Shown in pieces: positions 8,952 through 18,572 of a DNA stretch of 64,000 nucleotides. Each line of letters starts with the position of its first letter. Within the stretch, counting starts at the first letter, position 1. The notes under the pieces were generated by a model, which did no database searches, was not told the DNA's origin, and was given only the letters and a program-made list of their open reading frames with translations. The position numbers were made by a program, and so were the translations under genes. This DNA comes from Bacillus massiliigorillae (GTDB taxonomy: Bacteria > Bacillota > Bacilli > Bacillales > DSM-1321). The stretch lies in NCBI RefSeq assembly GCF_000380245.2, contig NZ_HG428742.1, positions 312,347 to 376,346 of the forward strand. Reading direction: 5' to 3'.

Positions 8952-9021
8952 AATGAATGTACCCTCCTAAATATTATATCCGCTCAAAAAATTCGTATAG
9001 AATATGAAACTTATCATTAGT

Positions 9022-9053
9022 AATCTAGCATGAGGTAAGCCTCATGCTAGATT
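9022..9053 (-). terminator. Stem-loop behind the S-layer gene
   Basis: A 14-bp perfect stem (AATCTAGCATGAGG with its complement) and a four-base loop, 27 bases after the S-layer stop. No long T run follows on the minus strand, so it may also protect the mRNA 3' end. Confidence 0.7.
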
Positions 9054-9079
9054 CATTTTTATATAAGCATTAAGACCTA

Positions 9080-12000
9080 TTATTGTTGCACTTTAGGTGT
9101 AAGTGTTTGTACTGCTGAATTGCGCTCTTGGCCATCTTTAGTGTAAGAGATTTTCACACCAGTCCAAGCACCCCATCCTTCAGAAACATCAATTGTTGCG
9201 TTAACTTTGCCATCAACTACAGCTACATCTTCTTTTACTTTTGTAGTTCCATCAGCTTTAGAGAATACTAGATTAACTTTATTTACAGAACCTTTATCTT
9301 CAGAAGCAATTGTTCCTTCAACTTTGTATTCAATCAATCCTAAGCCAAGTGCAAATGAGTTAGGAGCAACTGCTGATGAAGAAGTGATTTTTACAATTCC
9401 ACCATTCAATACTAAAGCGTTTTGTGCTGCTTTTAGAGCCGTTGTCGCTGCATCAACTTGAGCTTGTGAACCAGTAGCTCTAGCAGATTCTGCTGCTGCT
9501 AAAGCAGTTTTAAGTGCTCCATAGCTAGCTTCAGTGTATTCAGCTTCATTTACTGCTTTTGCAGCTGTAATTGCAGCATCGATTGCTGTGTAATCAGGTG
9601 CTACTCCATTATTACCTTTTGGCTGATCTGATTTATAACTCTTATCTTCATTAAATAGACGTACGCTATTTGAAGTTGAGTTAGTTTGAACTTCATCACC
9701 AACAGATAATAATGTTTCAAATGTTGTTGCATTTCCAAGTGCATTATCAGAACCAGTAAATGATGCATCTAACGCTGCAGTAAATGCAGTTGCTGAATTA
9801 TATTCGAAAGTTTTTACTTTACCAGTATGTCTTTCTTTCACTACTAAACGACCAAAGTTATTAGCTGAACCGAATTTACCATCATTAACCTCATAACCAA
9901 TTACTTCACCAGTTACTGTACCAGTTGCTGCTTCAGCTACTAAGAACTCAGCTGATTTCGCATCATAATAGTAAGTGTTGTTGTTGTTACGAGTATCATC
10001 GATAGATTTAGATTTTCTTACAGTTTGAACTTGAGAAGATACAGATAAAGATCCATCTTTAGCTGGAGCTTCAATCTTTAATTCAGCTGTTTGAGTGCTT
10101 GAATATTCTGGTACGAAAGTACTTGGAATATAGATATCTCTCTCATTATCAACATGTCCTGGTGCTACACCAAAAATAGTAACTGTAGTACCTGGTTCCA
10201 TAGTTACTGCAGAGCCGTTAACAAATCTTTGAGTTTGTGTTGCACCATCATAAGTGATAGTTAAAGATTCTGCTTTATATCCAGCGTCATTAGCATCTAC
10301 TAAACGTGGATTGATTGTAATAACTTTGTTAGAAGTATTCTTAATTGTATATGTTGCGTTTTTAATACCAGCTGTTTCTGAAGGTTTACCACTTTGGTTT
10401 TCTAAAGAAGCTTTCCAAACTAGTTTATCTCCATTAACATACGCTCCAGCTGTTGGTGTATTTAGCTTCCAGTTTGGAGATACAACAACAGATTTTAAGA
10501 ATGTTACTTGTGGAGCAACTGCATTTGGTTCGCCTTCTTCAAGCTTATCGTTACCAACTGCACCAGCATTACCACCTGCAGCATTTAAATCAATCCATGC
10601 TACTGGAGTAGCTTTTGAATTGTCTACTGAAGATTTTAAGTAAACTGTTGCTTCACCTTTGTCATTAGTTGTAACTGCTACTACTTTATTTGAATCATAT
10701 ACACCATCTTCTTTTGCAGAAATCTTAGCTGGTGTATTGTTTGAAAGACTAGCATCTTGGTTTTCTTGGATAGCAACTTTAATAGTAGCTCCTACATATG
10801 GAAGTGGGTTGCCATCTTTATCTTTTTGATCTGTTACAACTTTTAATTTGTAAGCGATTGGGTTTTGAGTACCATACTCATCACTCAATGCAGCAACGAA
10901 AGCATCAGTACGTTCGAACGTAATTTTATATGGTGATTGAACACCTTGGAATTTAGCTACGCCAGCTACTGCTTGTAATTCTGTTTGTTCGTAACGGTTG
11001 TTAGTGTTAGCATCAGCAAATACGATTGGTGTTGCAGTTGTGTTTTTACCAGTTACAGTAAATGTTGCTTCACCTTTAGAGTTTGTTGTTACTTGGAATG
11101 CTTCCTCACGGTAAGAACCAGCATTTGATGCAGAATCTTGGTAAGGAGTTACAAAAGTACCGTTATCTTTACGGATGCTTGCAGTAGTATCGTTAGTCTT
11201 AGAACCATCGATATCATTTAAGTTTTCTTTAAATGTAACGTTTAATTTAGCGTTTGCTACTGGAGCACCTGATTTTGGATCAACGTATTTAGCTGTGTAA
11301 ACACGATTTGCACCATTATCAATTGTTTTCTCATCAGCATCTACTGTTAAGATTGGTGCTACGCCCCAATAAACTTTTGCTAGGCTACGGTTAGCAGCAT
11401 TTCCTGTTGAGTAAACAGCAACTTGATCTTCACCAGCATTGTATTGAGTGTAAGAGAATGTAGCTACACCATCTTTATCAGTAGTTACTTCTTTAACAAG
11501 ATCTTTATTTAAAGCAGATTCGTTTCCATCAACGTTGAAAGTTACAGGAATACCCTCTTTAGATTGACCTTCTTTAACAGTTACTTTAGCTTTAAGTGTT
11601 ACTTCTTTACCTACAACACCTTGAAGTGATTTAACATCAACATCGATTTTCTCAGGAATTACAGCTTCGATTCCTTTGAATTTACCAAGCTCTTTGTCGC
11701 CTGATTTCACTGTATATTCTTTATCTTTTTCTTGAGCTTCAGTTGTAAGAACAACAACTTTCTTGTCTGTTTGTTTCACTGCAGCGTTTGTGATTTTTAA
11801 GCCTTCGATTGAGTAATCTGCTTCTTTCACGTTTTCATCAGTGATTGCTTTATCATAAGTTACTTCAACAGTTGTATTGTTGATTGCTTTAACAGTACCT
11901 ACGTTTTCTTTTTCACCAGCTGTTGCTTTGTCAGCTCTCATTAAGAAGATTGCATAATCTCCACGTTTTGCATTGTCGTTAGTACCGAATTGAGTAGCAT

Positions 12001-12517
12001 TTTTACCTTTAGTAATATCGTTTGCAACTAAAGCACCAACTGCAGCTGTGTATTGAGCAGCAACATCAGTGAAGTTTACATCTGATTTACCTTCTAATTT
12101 GAATCCTCTTTGAATCCAAATCGCTAACTCACCACGTTTGATTTGAGAATCAGAATCGAATTTAGTAGCTGTTTTACCTGTAGTAATACCAGCTGCTTTA
12201 AGAGCGTTAATGTATTTCACCGCACGTGGTGGTACATCAGTGAAGCCTGATGCAGGAGCGCTCTCGATATCAAGTCCTAGAACTTTTACAAGAAGAACTG
12301 CAGCGTCAACACGTTTGATGTTTTCGTTTACGCCAAATTTAGTGTCAGTTAGACCTTGAGCACCTTTAGATACTACGAAATCTACTGCATCTTTATATTG
12401 TGGTGCAACATCTGTGAAAGAAGCTGCAGATGCTAATGGAGCAATAGCGCCCGCTACTAAAGTAGCAGTTGCAGCAGTTGCTACGAACTTGCGATAAGAT
12501 TTTGGTTGGTAAGCCAT
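9080..12517 (-). CDS. S-layer protein with three N-terminal SLH domains
   Basis: 1145 aa. A signal peptide ends near APLASAA (about 32). Three SLH domains follow at about 33-90, 91-150 and 151-205 (SFTDVAPQYKDAVDFV, GFTDVPPRAVKYINAL, NFTDVAAQYTAAV). They bind pyruvylated secondary wall polysaccharide. An Ig-like domain (TVEVTYDKAI) and long Thr/Asn/Val-rich beta domains come next. A FIVAR-like helical segment lies near 1000-1060 (AIDAAITAAKAVNEAEYTEA) before the C-terminal domain. There is no Cys. GGGGAGGA precedes the ATG. Size, composition and the long leader fit a highly expressed array-forming protein. The ligand genes (csaB and partners) are the next genes upstream. Confidence 0.9.
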   Translation of the reverse strand: MAYQPKSYRKFVATAATATLVAGAIAPLASAASFTDVAPQYKDAVDFVVSKGAQGLTDTKFGVNENIKRVDAAVLLVKVLGLDIESAPASGFTDVPPRAVKYINALKAAGITTGKTATKFDSDSQIKRGELAIWIQRGFKLEGKSDVNFTDVAAQYTAAVGALVANDITKGKNATQFGTNDNAKRGDYAIFLMRADKATAGEKENVGTVKAINNTTVEVTYDKAITDENVKEADYSIEGLKITNAAVKQTDKKVVVLTTEAQEKDKEYTVKSGDKELGKFKGIEAVIPEKIDVDVKSLQGVVGKEVTLKAKVTVKEGQSKEGIPVTFNVDGNESALNKDLVKEVTTDKDGVATFSYTQYNAGEDQVAVYSTGNAANRSLAKVYWGVAPILTVDADEKTIDNGANRVYTAKYVDPKSGAPVANAKLNVTFKENLNDIDGSKTNDTTASIRKDNGTFVTPYQDSASNAGSYREEAFQVTTNSKGEATFTVTGKNTTATPIVFADANTNNRYEQTELQAVAGVAKFQGVQSPYKITFERTDAFVAALSDEYGTQNPIAYKLKVVTDQKDKDGNPLPYVGATIKVAIQENQDASLSNNTPAKISAKEDGVYDSNKVVAVTTNDKGEATVYLKSSVDNSKATPVAWIDLNAAGGNAGAVGNDKLEEGEPNAVAPQVTFLKSVVVSPNWKLNTPTAGAYVNGDKLVWKASLENQSGKPSETAGIKNATYTIKNTSNKVITINPRLVDANDAGYKAESLTITYDGATQTQRFVNGSAVTMEPGTTVTIFGVAPGHVDNERDIYIPSTFVPEYSSTQTAELKIEAPAKDGSLSVSSQVQTVRKSKSIDDTRNNNNTYYYDAKSAEFLVAEAATGTVTGEVIGYEVNDGKFGSANNFGRLVVKERHTGKVKTFEYNSATAFTAALDASFTGSDNALGNATTFETLLSVGDEVQTNSTSNSVRLFNEDKSYKSDQPKGNNGVAPDYTAIDAAITAAKAVNEAEYTEASYGALKTALAAAESARATGSQAQVDAATTALKAAQNALVLNGGIVKITSSSAVAPNSFALGLGLIEYKVEGTIASEDKGSVNKVNLVFSKADGTTKVKEDVAVVDGKVNATIDVSEGWGAWTGVKISYTKDGQERNSAVQTLTPKVQQ

Positions 12518-12991
12518 GAAAAAAATCCTCCCCGTTTTGTAAAAATTTAAAATATTCTATCAATAAAACCAGTGATAGTTCCTTATGTAGTTTAACTCAC
12601 TTAATTTAACCATAATTGTATATTTTTATATTAATAGTAAAATAGTAGTTAAACCTCTTCATTTATTCTACCAAATAAACCATATTTTTCAACTATTTTT
12701 TGCATTTTTCTCAAATTAATAGAATATAATAGTAAATAGTAGAATATTAAGGATTTGTTTCCTAAATATACTAATCAGAAAACACATCCCTCATTATACA
12801 CACCATTTAACTGAATTGGAACAATTTTCTTAAAAAATTCAAAATATAGACTAATTTTAGAATAATTATGAATTTGTTGTAATAGTTGACCAACATTTAC
12901 ATTATATGGAGCTCCTTTCATCGTAAGAACTACTTTTTGTTTTTTAATGGTTCTGCTACTTCATATGACTTAAATAATATAGAAGGAAATA
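12518..12991 (-). promoter_or_regulatory. Long AT-rich leader/promoter region of the S-layer gene
   Basis: About 470 bases without a gene lie between the S-layer ATG and the next terminator. A TATAAT on the minus strand (12793-12798) has TTGTTC 20 bases upstream, which is a longer spacing than ideal. If used, the 5' untranslated region would be about 270 bases. Long leaders are common for S-layer mRNAs. The promoter call is tentative. Confidence 0.35.
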
Positions 12992-13030
12992 AAAAAACCG
13001 ATCACAGCTTTCGCTGTAATCGGTTTTTTT
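12992..13030. terminator. Bidirectional terminator between the S-layer and polysaccharide genes
   Basis: ACCGAT-CACAGC, a TTTC loop and GCTGTA-ATCGGT, with runs of A before and T after. Confidence 0.85.
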
Positions 13031-13034
13031 TATC

Positions 13035-13185
13035 TGTCTAGCACAAGTAGCCCAGCTCCTAATGGACTTCACCAACCTCCCAACGATACGTCAACATCGA
13101 ATCGACTTCGTCTCTTCGTGTTTCCTTTATCGAAAAGAAGATGGCTCCAGTCCATCTGGAGCTAAACGGGCGCCTACGCTTTTCT
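13035..13185 (-). repeat. Intergenic repeat family A, copy A1
   Basis: A ~150-bp element read on the minus strand from AGAAAAGCG to GCTAGACA. Inner arms AGCTCC/GGAGCT pair. Outer arms pair partly (GTAG/CTAC and CCC/GGG around a GCG bulge). It ends three bases from the stop codon of the O-antigen ligase-like gene. Confidence 0.8.
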
Positions 13186-13187
13186 AC

Positions 13188-14567
13188 TTAATAATAACTT
13201 CTATTCTGATTCAAATGAAGGAATGCAATTGCCAGCCCACCAACTAACCAGAAGATAATATTTAATTGTGGAATGAAGATTAAGTTATTCGACAGGTTTT
13301 GCACCATGAAGGTGATACTACCTACGAACACTCCAGCTGCCACTATTTTTCCTAGTTCATCATTTTGTTTAAAGTATAGACGAATGAGGTATATGAAATA
13401 GGCAACGTAAATTGATAAGAACGCTAGAATACCGATTGTTCCGGTTTCAGCTGCTACTTTAATATATGAGTTATGAACAGAGTATGCATCGTGACCGATA
13501 TCAAGCTCCGGATATTTCGTTACAAATTCTTTATAGCGAGTATAATAGTTACCCATACCTACACCAAGTACTGGGTTGTCTTTGTACATGTATAAACCTG
13601 TTTTCCAAAGTGTTACACGAGATACTACAGCTGTATTAGAAATTGCTTCTTCTTGTTTTTCTTTTTCAATTTCTTCGCGTTCTTCAGGTGTTAAATCTTC
13701 AGGATCTTTATCTTTAATATCACTTGCTGGCGCTTTTGCATTAGGGAATACTAGCTTTTGAACAGCATAAATAGCTGATTGAGTACGAGACTGAACATCT
13801 GGCATGAAGTATACGCCAGTTAATAAAATTACGAATGCAATTAAAATATGCGGCTTAACGAAATTCTTTAAGAATCGTTTCGGCATAATTAGAATGATTA
13901 ATACGAATGCACATGCCATTGTTACCCAAGCGGCACGTGTGTACGTTAAGATTAAGTTCACAATAAATACTGCGTAGAACGCAAAGAACATAAGTTGGAC
14001 TTTCTTGTCTTTGAAATACACCACTGCTAGCAGTAGGAATGATGGAATAACGAAGTTCAAGAATGAAGAGTAGTAGTTCGGGTTTATTAATGTCGAATCT
14101 ACGCGTCCTTTTGCTTCTTGTAGAGCGTATAAACCAGCTTTATTCAATGAAATATTGAAGATGTATTGGATAATACCAAATAGACCAACAATGATAGCAG
14201 CCGCTCCGAATGCTTTCGCAAAGTTAATATATTGCTCCTTTGTAAACTGCACCTTAATAGCAATTAAGAATACAACTACATACGATAAGAAACGTGCGAT
14301 TTCCATAATACCTGGTGTTAATGCCACAGCATTTACTAAAGAAATAGCTGAGATAATTACATATAAACCGAATGTAATGAGAAATGGCAGAATGGGTAAT
14401 GAATTTAATTTAATTGTACCTTTTCTATACTCCCACAGAAATGCGAGTACTAGTAAAGGAATAAGAATAACTTCAATCGAAATAATGCCTTTCTTGAAAT
14501 AAACTAAAGGCACAAGAAACAAATGCAACAGGACTAGAATGTATGTTAAGCTTCTATTATTATTCAT
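13188..14567 (-). CDS. O-antigen ligase/polymerase-like membrane protein (Wzy_C family)
   Basis: 459 aa with about ten hydrophobic segments. A large loop near 270-360 carries an acidic stretch (DIKDKDPEDLTPEEREEIE) and the conserved part VLGVGMGNYYTRYKEF ... DAYSVHNSYIKVAAETG typical of the Wzy_C / O-antigen ligase family. These proteins polymerise or transfer lipid-linked glycans at the outer membrane face. Here it probably acts on the secondary wall polysaccharide that holds the S-layer (inference from context). It is the last gene of the minus-strand polysaccharide genes. Confidence 0.8.
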   Translation of the reverse strand: MNNNRSLTYILVLLHLFLVPLVYFKKGIISIEVILIPLLVLAFLWEYRKGTIKLNSLPILPFLITFGLYVIISAISLVNAVALTPGIMEIARFLSYVVVFLIAIKVQFTKEQYINFAKAFGAAAIIVGLFGIIQYIFNISLNKAGLYALQEAKGRVDSTLINPNYYSSFLNFVIPSFLLLAVVYFKDKKVQLMFFAFYAVFIVNLILTYTRAAWVTMACAFVLIILIMPKRFLKNFVKPHILIAFVILLTGVYFMPDVQSRTQSAIYAVQKLVFPNAKAPASDIKDKDPEDLTPEEREEIEKEKQEEAISNTAVVSRVTLWKTGLYMYKDNPVLGVGMGNYYTRYKEFVTKYPELDIGHDAYSVHNSYIKVAAETGTIGILAFLSIYVAYFIYLIRLYFKQNDELGKIVAAGVFVGSITFMVQNLSNNLIFIPQLNIIFWLVGGLAIAFLHLNQNRSYY

Positions 14568-14827
14568 ACTTGATTCCTTTCTTTACAGTATCCCCTATAC
14601 AGTGAAACTTTGTTTGGTGGGAACGCTCTTTCTCCCACCAAGCATTAGTTGAACCAATCGGGTTCTTACTGACGCTTGATCTCCCGCTGAAACATCTTTG
14701 ATTCCTCTTCATTCTGAAGTGGGAATCTTAGCGCCAGTTTGAACGGGATAAAACGATATCCATGTTTGTTCCACTATTATTTTTTTCACCTTTTCACTTT
14801 ACAAGATGATAGATAAAATAACAATGA
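14568..14827. other. Non-coding stretch with a GGTGGGA/TCCCACC hairpin
   Basis: TTGGTGGGA (about 14613) pairs with TCCCACCAA (about 14633). Downstream are GC-rich blocks unlike the AT-rich surroundings (GATCTCCCGCTGAA, AGCGCCAGTTTGAACGGG). It looks like another dispersed repeat, but only one copy is in the window. No gene. Confidence 0.4.
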
Positions 14828-15931
14828 CTATTTTTTTGCAAGACGTTTGTAAACCTCATCAATACTATTAGCTAGTGCATGTAGAGAGAAATTAGTAGAT
14901 GCATGGTTGTATAATTCCTCACCCTTTGTAGCTAGTCTTCCACTCTTATAATTGTCATAGCTTTCAGTGATAGCTTCTGCAAAAGCTTCTGCATCATTTG
15001 TTGGTACAACCCAACCATACTCATTTGATGATATTAGTTGTCTTACCCCTCCAACATCCGTTGATATTAACGGAATCTTCTGATTAGCTGCTTCTAATAA
15101 CGCCAATGGAAAACTTTCACTATGTGATGCTAATAGAGCAATGTGTGAATTGCTATAAATATGATCCACATCTTGACGAAAGCCTAAAAAGTGTACATTG
15201 TCTTGTAAGTTCTTACTTCGAACTAATCCCTCTATTTCATCACGAATAGGACCATCTCCTACTAATACAAGATGAATCTCGGGATTGTTTAACTTCTTTA
15301 AAGCTTCTAGGACAATGTCATGCCCTTTAATCGGATGCAAGCGAGCAACCATTGTCATAACAAAGTCATCATTTGATAACTTCAGTTCCTTCTGTAAAGA
15401 ATAATCACGTTCAAGTGGTTCAGAGAACGTTATACCGTTATAGATGGTATGAATAATGTTTGCTGGAATTCCGAGTGTTACTAAATTATCTTTAAAGCGT
15501 TCTGATACAGCGAAGAAGTAATCAATCTTCTTAAGTGTACGCAGATTAAGCATCGTAAAGATACGGCCTTTCACGCCACCCTTCATAAAGTCCAATGTTG
15601 GATCGCTATGAATAGTAGTAACCCAGACAGCTTGAATCTTCTTTTTAATAAATGACATGAATAAATTAGCGCGCGGTCCATGTGAATGAACAATATCGAA
15701 TTGTTCTTTATTAATGAACGATGCTAGCTTACTGATAATACGTAAATCATAACGAGATGTTTGAGGCAACATCTCCACGCGTATTCCTTTTTGCCTTGCT
15801 TCTTGTGCAAGAGGACCGTCTTGAAAAACAAGGAGACAAACAGATTCGTTTGGAAACTGTTCTAACAGAGTTGTTACGTGCTTACGTGATCCTCCTGTTT
15901 CTCCACCGCTTATGACATGTAGTACCTTCAT
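14828..15931 (-). CDS. Glycosyltransferase family 4 protein
   Basis: 367 aa from the second of two adjacent ATGs, which is better spaced from AGGAGG. GT-B fold: an N-terminal MKVLHVISGGETGGSRKHV glycine motif and HSHGPRANLF, and a C-terminal VARLHPIKGHDIVLEAL, GDGPIRDEIE and HSESFPLALLEAANQKIPLI with the E-x7-E motif. It moves a sugar from a nucleotide or lipid donor to the growing wall polysaccharide at the inner membrane face. The specific sugar cannot be read. It lies between the ligase-like gene and the TagA-type gene. Confidence 0.85.
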   Translation of the reverse strand: MKVLHVISGGETGGSRKHVTTLLEQFPNESVCLLVFQDGPLAQEARQKGIRVEMLPQTSRYDLRIISKLASFINKEQFDIVHSHGPRANLFMSFIKKKIQAVWVTTIHSDPTLDFMKGGVKGRIFTMLNLRTLKKIDYFFAVSERFKDNLVTLGIPANIIHTIYNGITFSEPLERDYSLQKELKLSNDDFVMTMVARLHPIKGHDIVLEALKKLNNPEIHLVLVGDGPIRDEIEGLVRSKNLQDNVHFLGFRQDVDHIYSNSHIALLASHSESFPLALLEAANQKIPLISTDVGGVRQLISSNEYGWVVPTNDAEAFAEAITESYDNYKSGRLATKGEELYNHASTNFSLHALANSIDEVYKRLAKK

Positions 15932-16008
15932 CATTTTCCTCCTGCATCGTTTTTTATAAAAACACGCTTCTTAATTTCTCACCGAATTACATCATAATAC
16001 ATAATAAC

Positions 16009-16039
16009 AATCCTTTCGAGTTAGACACTCAAAAGGATT
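16009..16039 (-). terminator. Terminator-like hairpin after the TagA-type gene
   Basis: AATCCTTTCGAGT pairs with ACTCAAAAGGATT (one mismatch, five-base loop). Confidence 0.6.
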
Positions 16040-16048
16040 TCATTAGGG

Positions 16049-16762
16049 TTACTTCGAACGCATAACCTTTAATAGAAACTTTGGTAGTGCTAGCTGACGT
16101 TTCAGTCGTTTAGGTTCTTTCATTAAGCGATAAAACCATTCTAAACCAAGGTTACGATAAAATGCTGGTGCACGTTTCACGTGTCCGGCAAATACATCAA
16201 AGCTACCGCCTACACCTTGGAATACTTTAGCACTTACACTATCCATATGTTCACGAATCCATAGCTCCTGCTTAGGGCTTCCCATTGCAACAAATAAAAG
16301 GTCCGCCTTCGCTTCATTAATTTTGTTAACAACTTGCTTCGGATCCTGTACATAACCATTTTCGTATCCTGAAATGATGATTTCAGGGTATTTTTCTTCT
16401 ATTTTTGCTTTCGCCTGTGAAACGACTTCTTCTTTTGCGCCATACAGGAACACACGATAGCCCTTCTTCGCTGCAAATTCAAGCAAACGGTCCATCATAT
16501 CAACACCTGTTACACGCGATGTTATCGTTCCTTTCTTCAACTTAGAAGCTAGCAGTATGCCAACGCCATCAGGAATGCCGTAAGTACTATTATTGATAAG
16601 CTCTCGCAATTGTTCGTTTTGCTCAGCAGCCATAACCTTTTCAGGATTTACAGCAATAATTGTCGACTTCTGATCTGCTTGCATTCTTTGTTCAATATCA
16701 ACAAGAATTTCGTCGTAGCTTAATGGTGATACATCTACTCCGAAATATGTTTCCTTTTGCAT
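16049..16762 (-). CDS. tagA: WecG/TagA/CpsF family glycosyltransferase
   Basis: 237 aa, full length for the family. These enzymes add N-acetylmannosamine (or its uronic acid in WecG) to undecaprenyl-PP-GlcNAc, the first committed step of teichoic-type polymers. Family motifs seen: VNPEKVMAAEQN, YGIPDGVGI with the catalytic Asp region, TGVDMMDRLLEFA, VAMGSPKQELWI and FQGVGGSFDVFAGHVKRAP. The C-terminal basic helices (RLMKEPKRLKRQLALPK) contact the membrane. The neighbouring UDP-ManNAc dehydrogenase suggests that ManNAc or ManNAcA is part of the polymer. Confidence 0.88.
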   Translation of the reverse strand: MQKETYFGVDVSPLSYDEILVDIEQRMQADQKSTIIAVNPEKVMAAEQNEQLRELINNSTYGIPDGVGILLASKLKKGTITSRVTGVDMMDRLLEFAAKKGYRVFLYGAKEEVVSQAKAKIEEKYPEIIISGYENGYVQDPKQVVNKINEAKADLLFVAMGSPKQELWIREHMDSVSAKVFQGVGGSFDVFAGHVKRAPAFYRNLGLEWFYRLMKEPKRLKRQLALPKFLLKVMRSK

Positions 16763-16832
16763 GTTTCATCTTCCTATCGTCTAGTAAATCACACACTCTC
16801 TAGCTGACTAACTAGACCGTTTTCTTTTCGAA

Positions 16833-16875
16833 AACCTGCCACATCCTCCTGTAATAAAGGACGACATGACAGGTT
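16833..16875 (-). terminator. Hairpin after the UDP-ManNAc dehydrogenase gene
   Basis: AACCTGCCA (16833) pairs with TGACAGGTT (16867-16875) with one mismatch. Confidence 0.55.
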
Positions 16876-16888
16876 AAAAAGTTACTTA

Positions 16889-18163
16889 TTATTGTATAGC
16901 TTGTAAATGTTTTAAATCACCAATGCGGTAAACTGTAAAACGTTCATCTTCAATCTTCGTGCAGTTACGAGTATCGAAAATAACTGGTGTAGCCATTTTC
17001 TCAAGTAACATTGCTTCGTCAAACTGCTTGAACTCATTATGATCTACAAGAACAACAAGTAAGTTAGCTCCATTAGCAGCTTCTTCTAAAGAGTGTAATG
17101 GGAAGTTTACTTGATCTTCATGAATATGTGGATCATGAATTCTTACATCTAAACGCTCATCAGCTAAAAGCATTTCAGCAATTTCAATAGCTGGACTTTC
17201 ACGAACGTCATCGATATTTCCTTTATAAGTTAAACCACATACAGCAACACTTGGCTTGTCTAATTCACAAGTTAGGCGCTTGATTTGTTCGATAACAAAG
17301 TGTGGCATTGAATTGTTAATTCTACGAGATTCTGCAATTAAAGGAGATTCTTCTCTTGCCTTCTCAATAATGAAGTATGGGTCTACTGCTAGGCAGTGTC
17401 CGCCTACACCTGGTCCAGGTAAATGAATATTTACTCGTGGATGTTTGTTTGCAAGCTCAATTACATCATGCGCATTTACGCCAAGACGAGCTGAGATTTT
17501 TGCTAATTCATTCGCAAGTGCAATATTTACATCACGGAATGTATTTTCCATCAATTTAGACATTTCAGCTGTAACAGCTTCTGTTTCAATAACGTCACCT
17601 GTAATAACAGCACGATATACATCGCCTGCCTTCTTCGCAGCTTCTGGTGTAATACCTCCTACAATACGAGTATTTTCAATTAATTCAATTAAAATACGCC
17701 CTGGAAGTACTCGCTCTGGACAATGTGCGATATAAATATCTTTGTATGGATCAAATCCAGCTTCTTCAATAATTGGTGCTACTAGGTCATCCATTGTTCT
17801 CGGTGGAATCGTTGATTCTACAATTACAACATTTCCTTTCTCTAAATAAGGAAGGATTCCTTTCGTTGCTTCCGCTACATAGTCCACGTTCGCACTATGA
17901 TCCGCATGAATTGGAGTTGGAACTGAAATAATGAATACATCGGATTTCTCTGGTTGTAATGATGCTTTTAATTTACCCTTCGCAACAACTTCTTGTACTA
18001 ATTCAGGTAAATCAACTTCTTCTATAGTAACCTTGCCTTCATTTAAAGAATCAACGACTTTTTGATTTACGTCTACGCCCAGTACATCATATCCAGCACG
18101 AGCAAAAACAGACGCTGTTGGTAAGCCAATATAGCCTAAACCAATGACACAAATCTTCTTCAT
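16889..18163 (-). CDS. wecC: UDP-N-acetyl-D-mannosamine dehydrogenase (nucleotide-sugar dehydrogenase)
   Basis: 424 aa. The N-terminal NAD-binding Rossmann fold is KICVIGLGYIGLPTASVFARAG. The middle domain has ESTIPPRT, HCPERVLPGR and the catalytic Cys in PGVGGHCLAVDPYF. The C-terminal UDP-binding domain has GLTYKGNIDDVRESPA. The enzyme oxidises a UDP-amino sugar to the uronic acid. The GHCLAVDP form and the TagA-type neighbour favour UDP-ManNAc over UDP-glucose, but substrate is not proven. The product would supply ManNAcA for the wall polymer. Transcribed divergently from csaB. Confidence 0.85.
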   Translation of the reverse strand: MKKICVIGLGYIGLPTASVFARAGYDVLGVDVNQKVVDSLNEGKVTIEEVDLPELVQEVVAKGKLKASLQPEKSDVFIISVPTPIHADHSANVDYVAEATKGILPYLEKGNVVIVESTIPPRTMDDLVAPIIEEAGFDPYKDIYIAHCPERVLPGRILIELIENTRIVGGITPEAAKKAGDVYRAVITGDVIETEAVTAEMSKLMENTFRDVNIALANELAKISARLGVNAHDVIELANKHPRVNIHLPGPGVGGHCLAVDPYFIIEKAREESPLIAESRRINNSMPHFVIEQIKRLTCELDKPSVAVCGLTYKGNIDDVRESPAIEIAEMLLADERLDVRIHDPHIHEDQVNFPLHSLEEAANGANLLVVLVDHNEFKQFDEAMLLEKMATPVIFDTRNCTKIEDERFTVYRIGDLKHLQAIQ

Positions 18164-18572
18164 AGCTTGGTGACCTCACTTATATTTTTTAGTATGTTAG
18201 ATGTCTATCCTATGACGGTCCATTTCTATATGAAAAGCCCTGCACTCGAATACATCTTCATTCGTTCAGCGTTTCACTTTACCCCACTTTGTATGGCGTA
18301 AACCACCAACAAATGGATAATTACAAAAAAAGAATTAAATTCCTAACATAGTATATCAAATTACAATGATGCTTGCATTAATAAGATGAGGAAAGACAAT
18401 GCTATGTAAAACAAGTAATATATGGAACACCACCACCAAACATGAATAACATTGAGAAACAACAGGTCTAATGATAAAATATATGAAGGTTTTGTCGAAA
18501 GATGATGGCAACCACTAGACTATAAAGATAACAAGCAGTATTGGTTTTATATAAAAAGGAGGAAACACCAGG
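18164..18572. promoter_or_regulatory. Divergent promoter region between the dehydrogenase and csaB
   Basis: 409 bases with no gene. It must hold promoters in both directions. I did not find convincing -35/-10 pairs or a riboswitch. Confidence 0.4.

Noticed and set aside
6868..10643. Plus-strand open frames inside the two surface-protein genes
   Set aside because: They lie wholly within the long minus-strand genes with signal peptides and known domains, and have no ribosome sites or recognisable products.
13062..13247. Short open frame TNLPTIRQHRIDFVSSCF and similar ones at 19589 and 46744
   Set aside because: These are translations of the family A repeat (same peptide in each copy), not genes.
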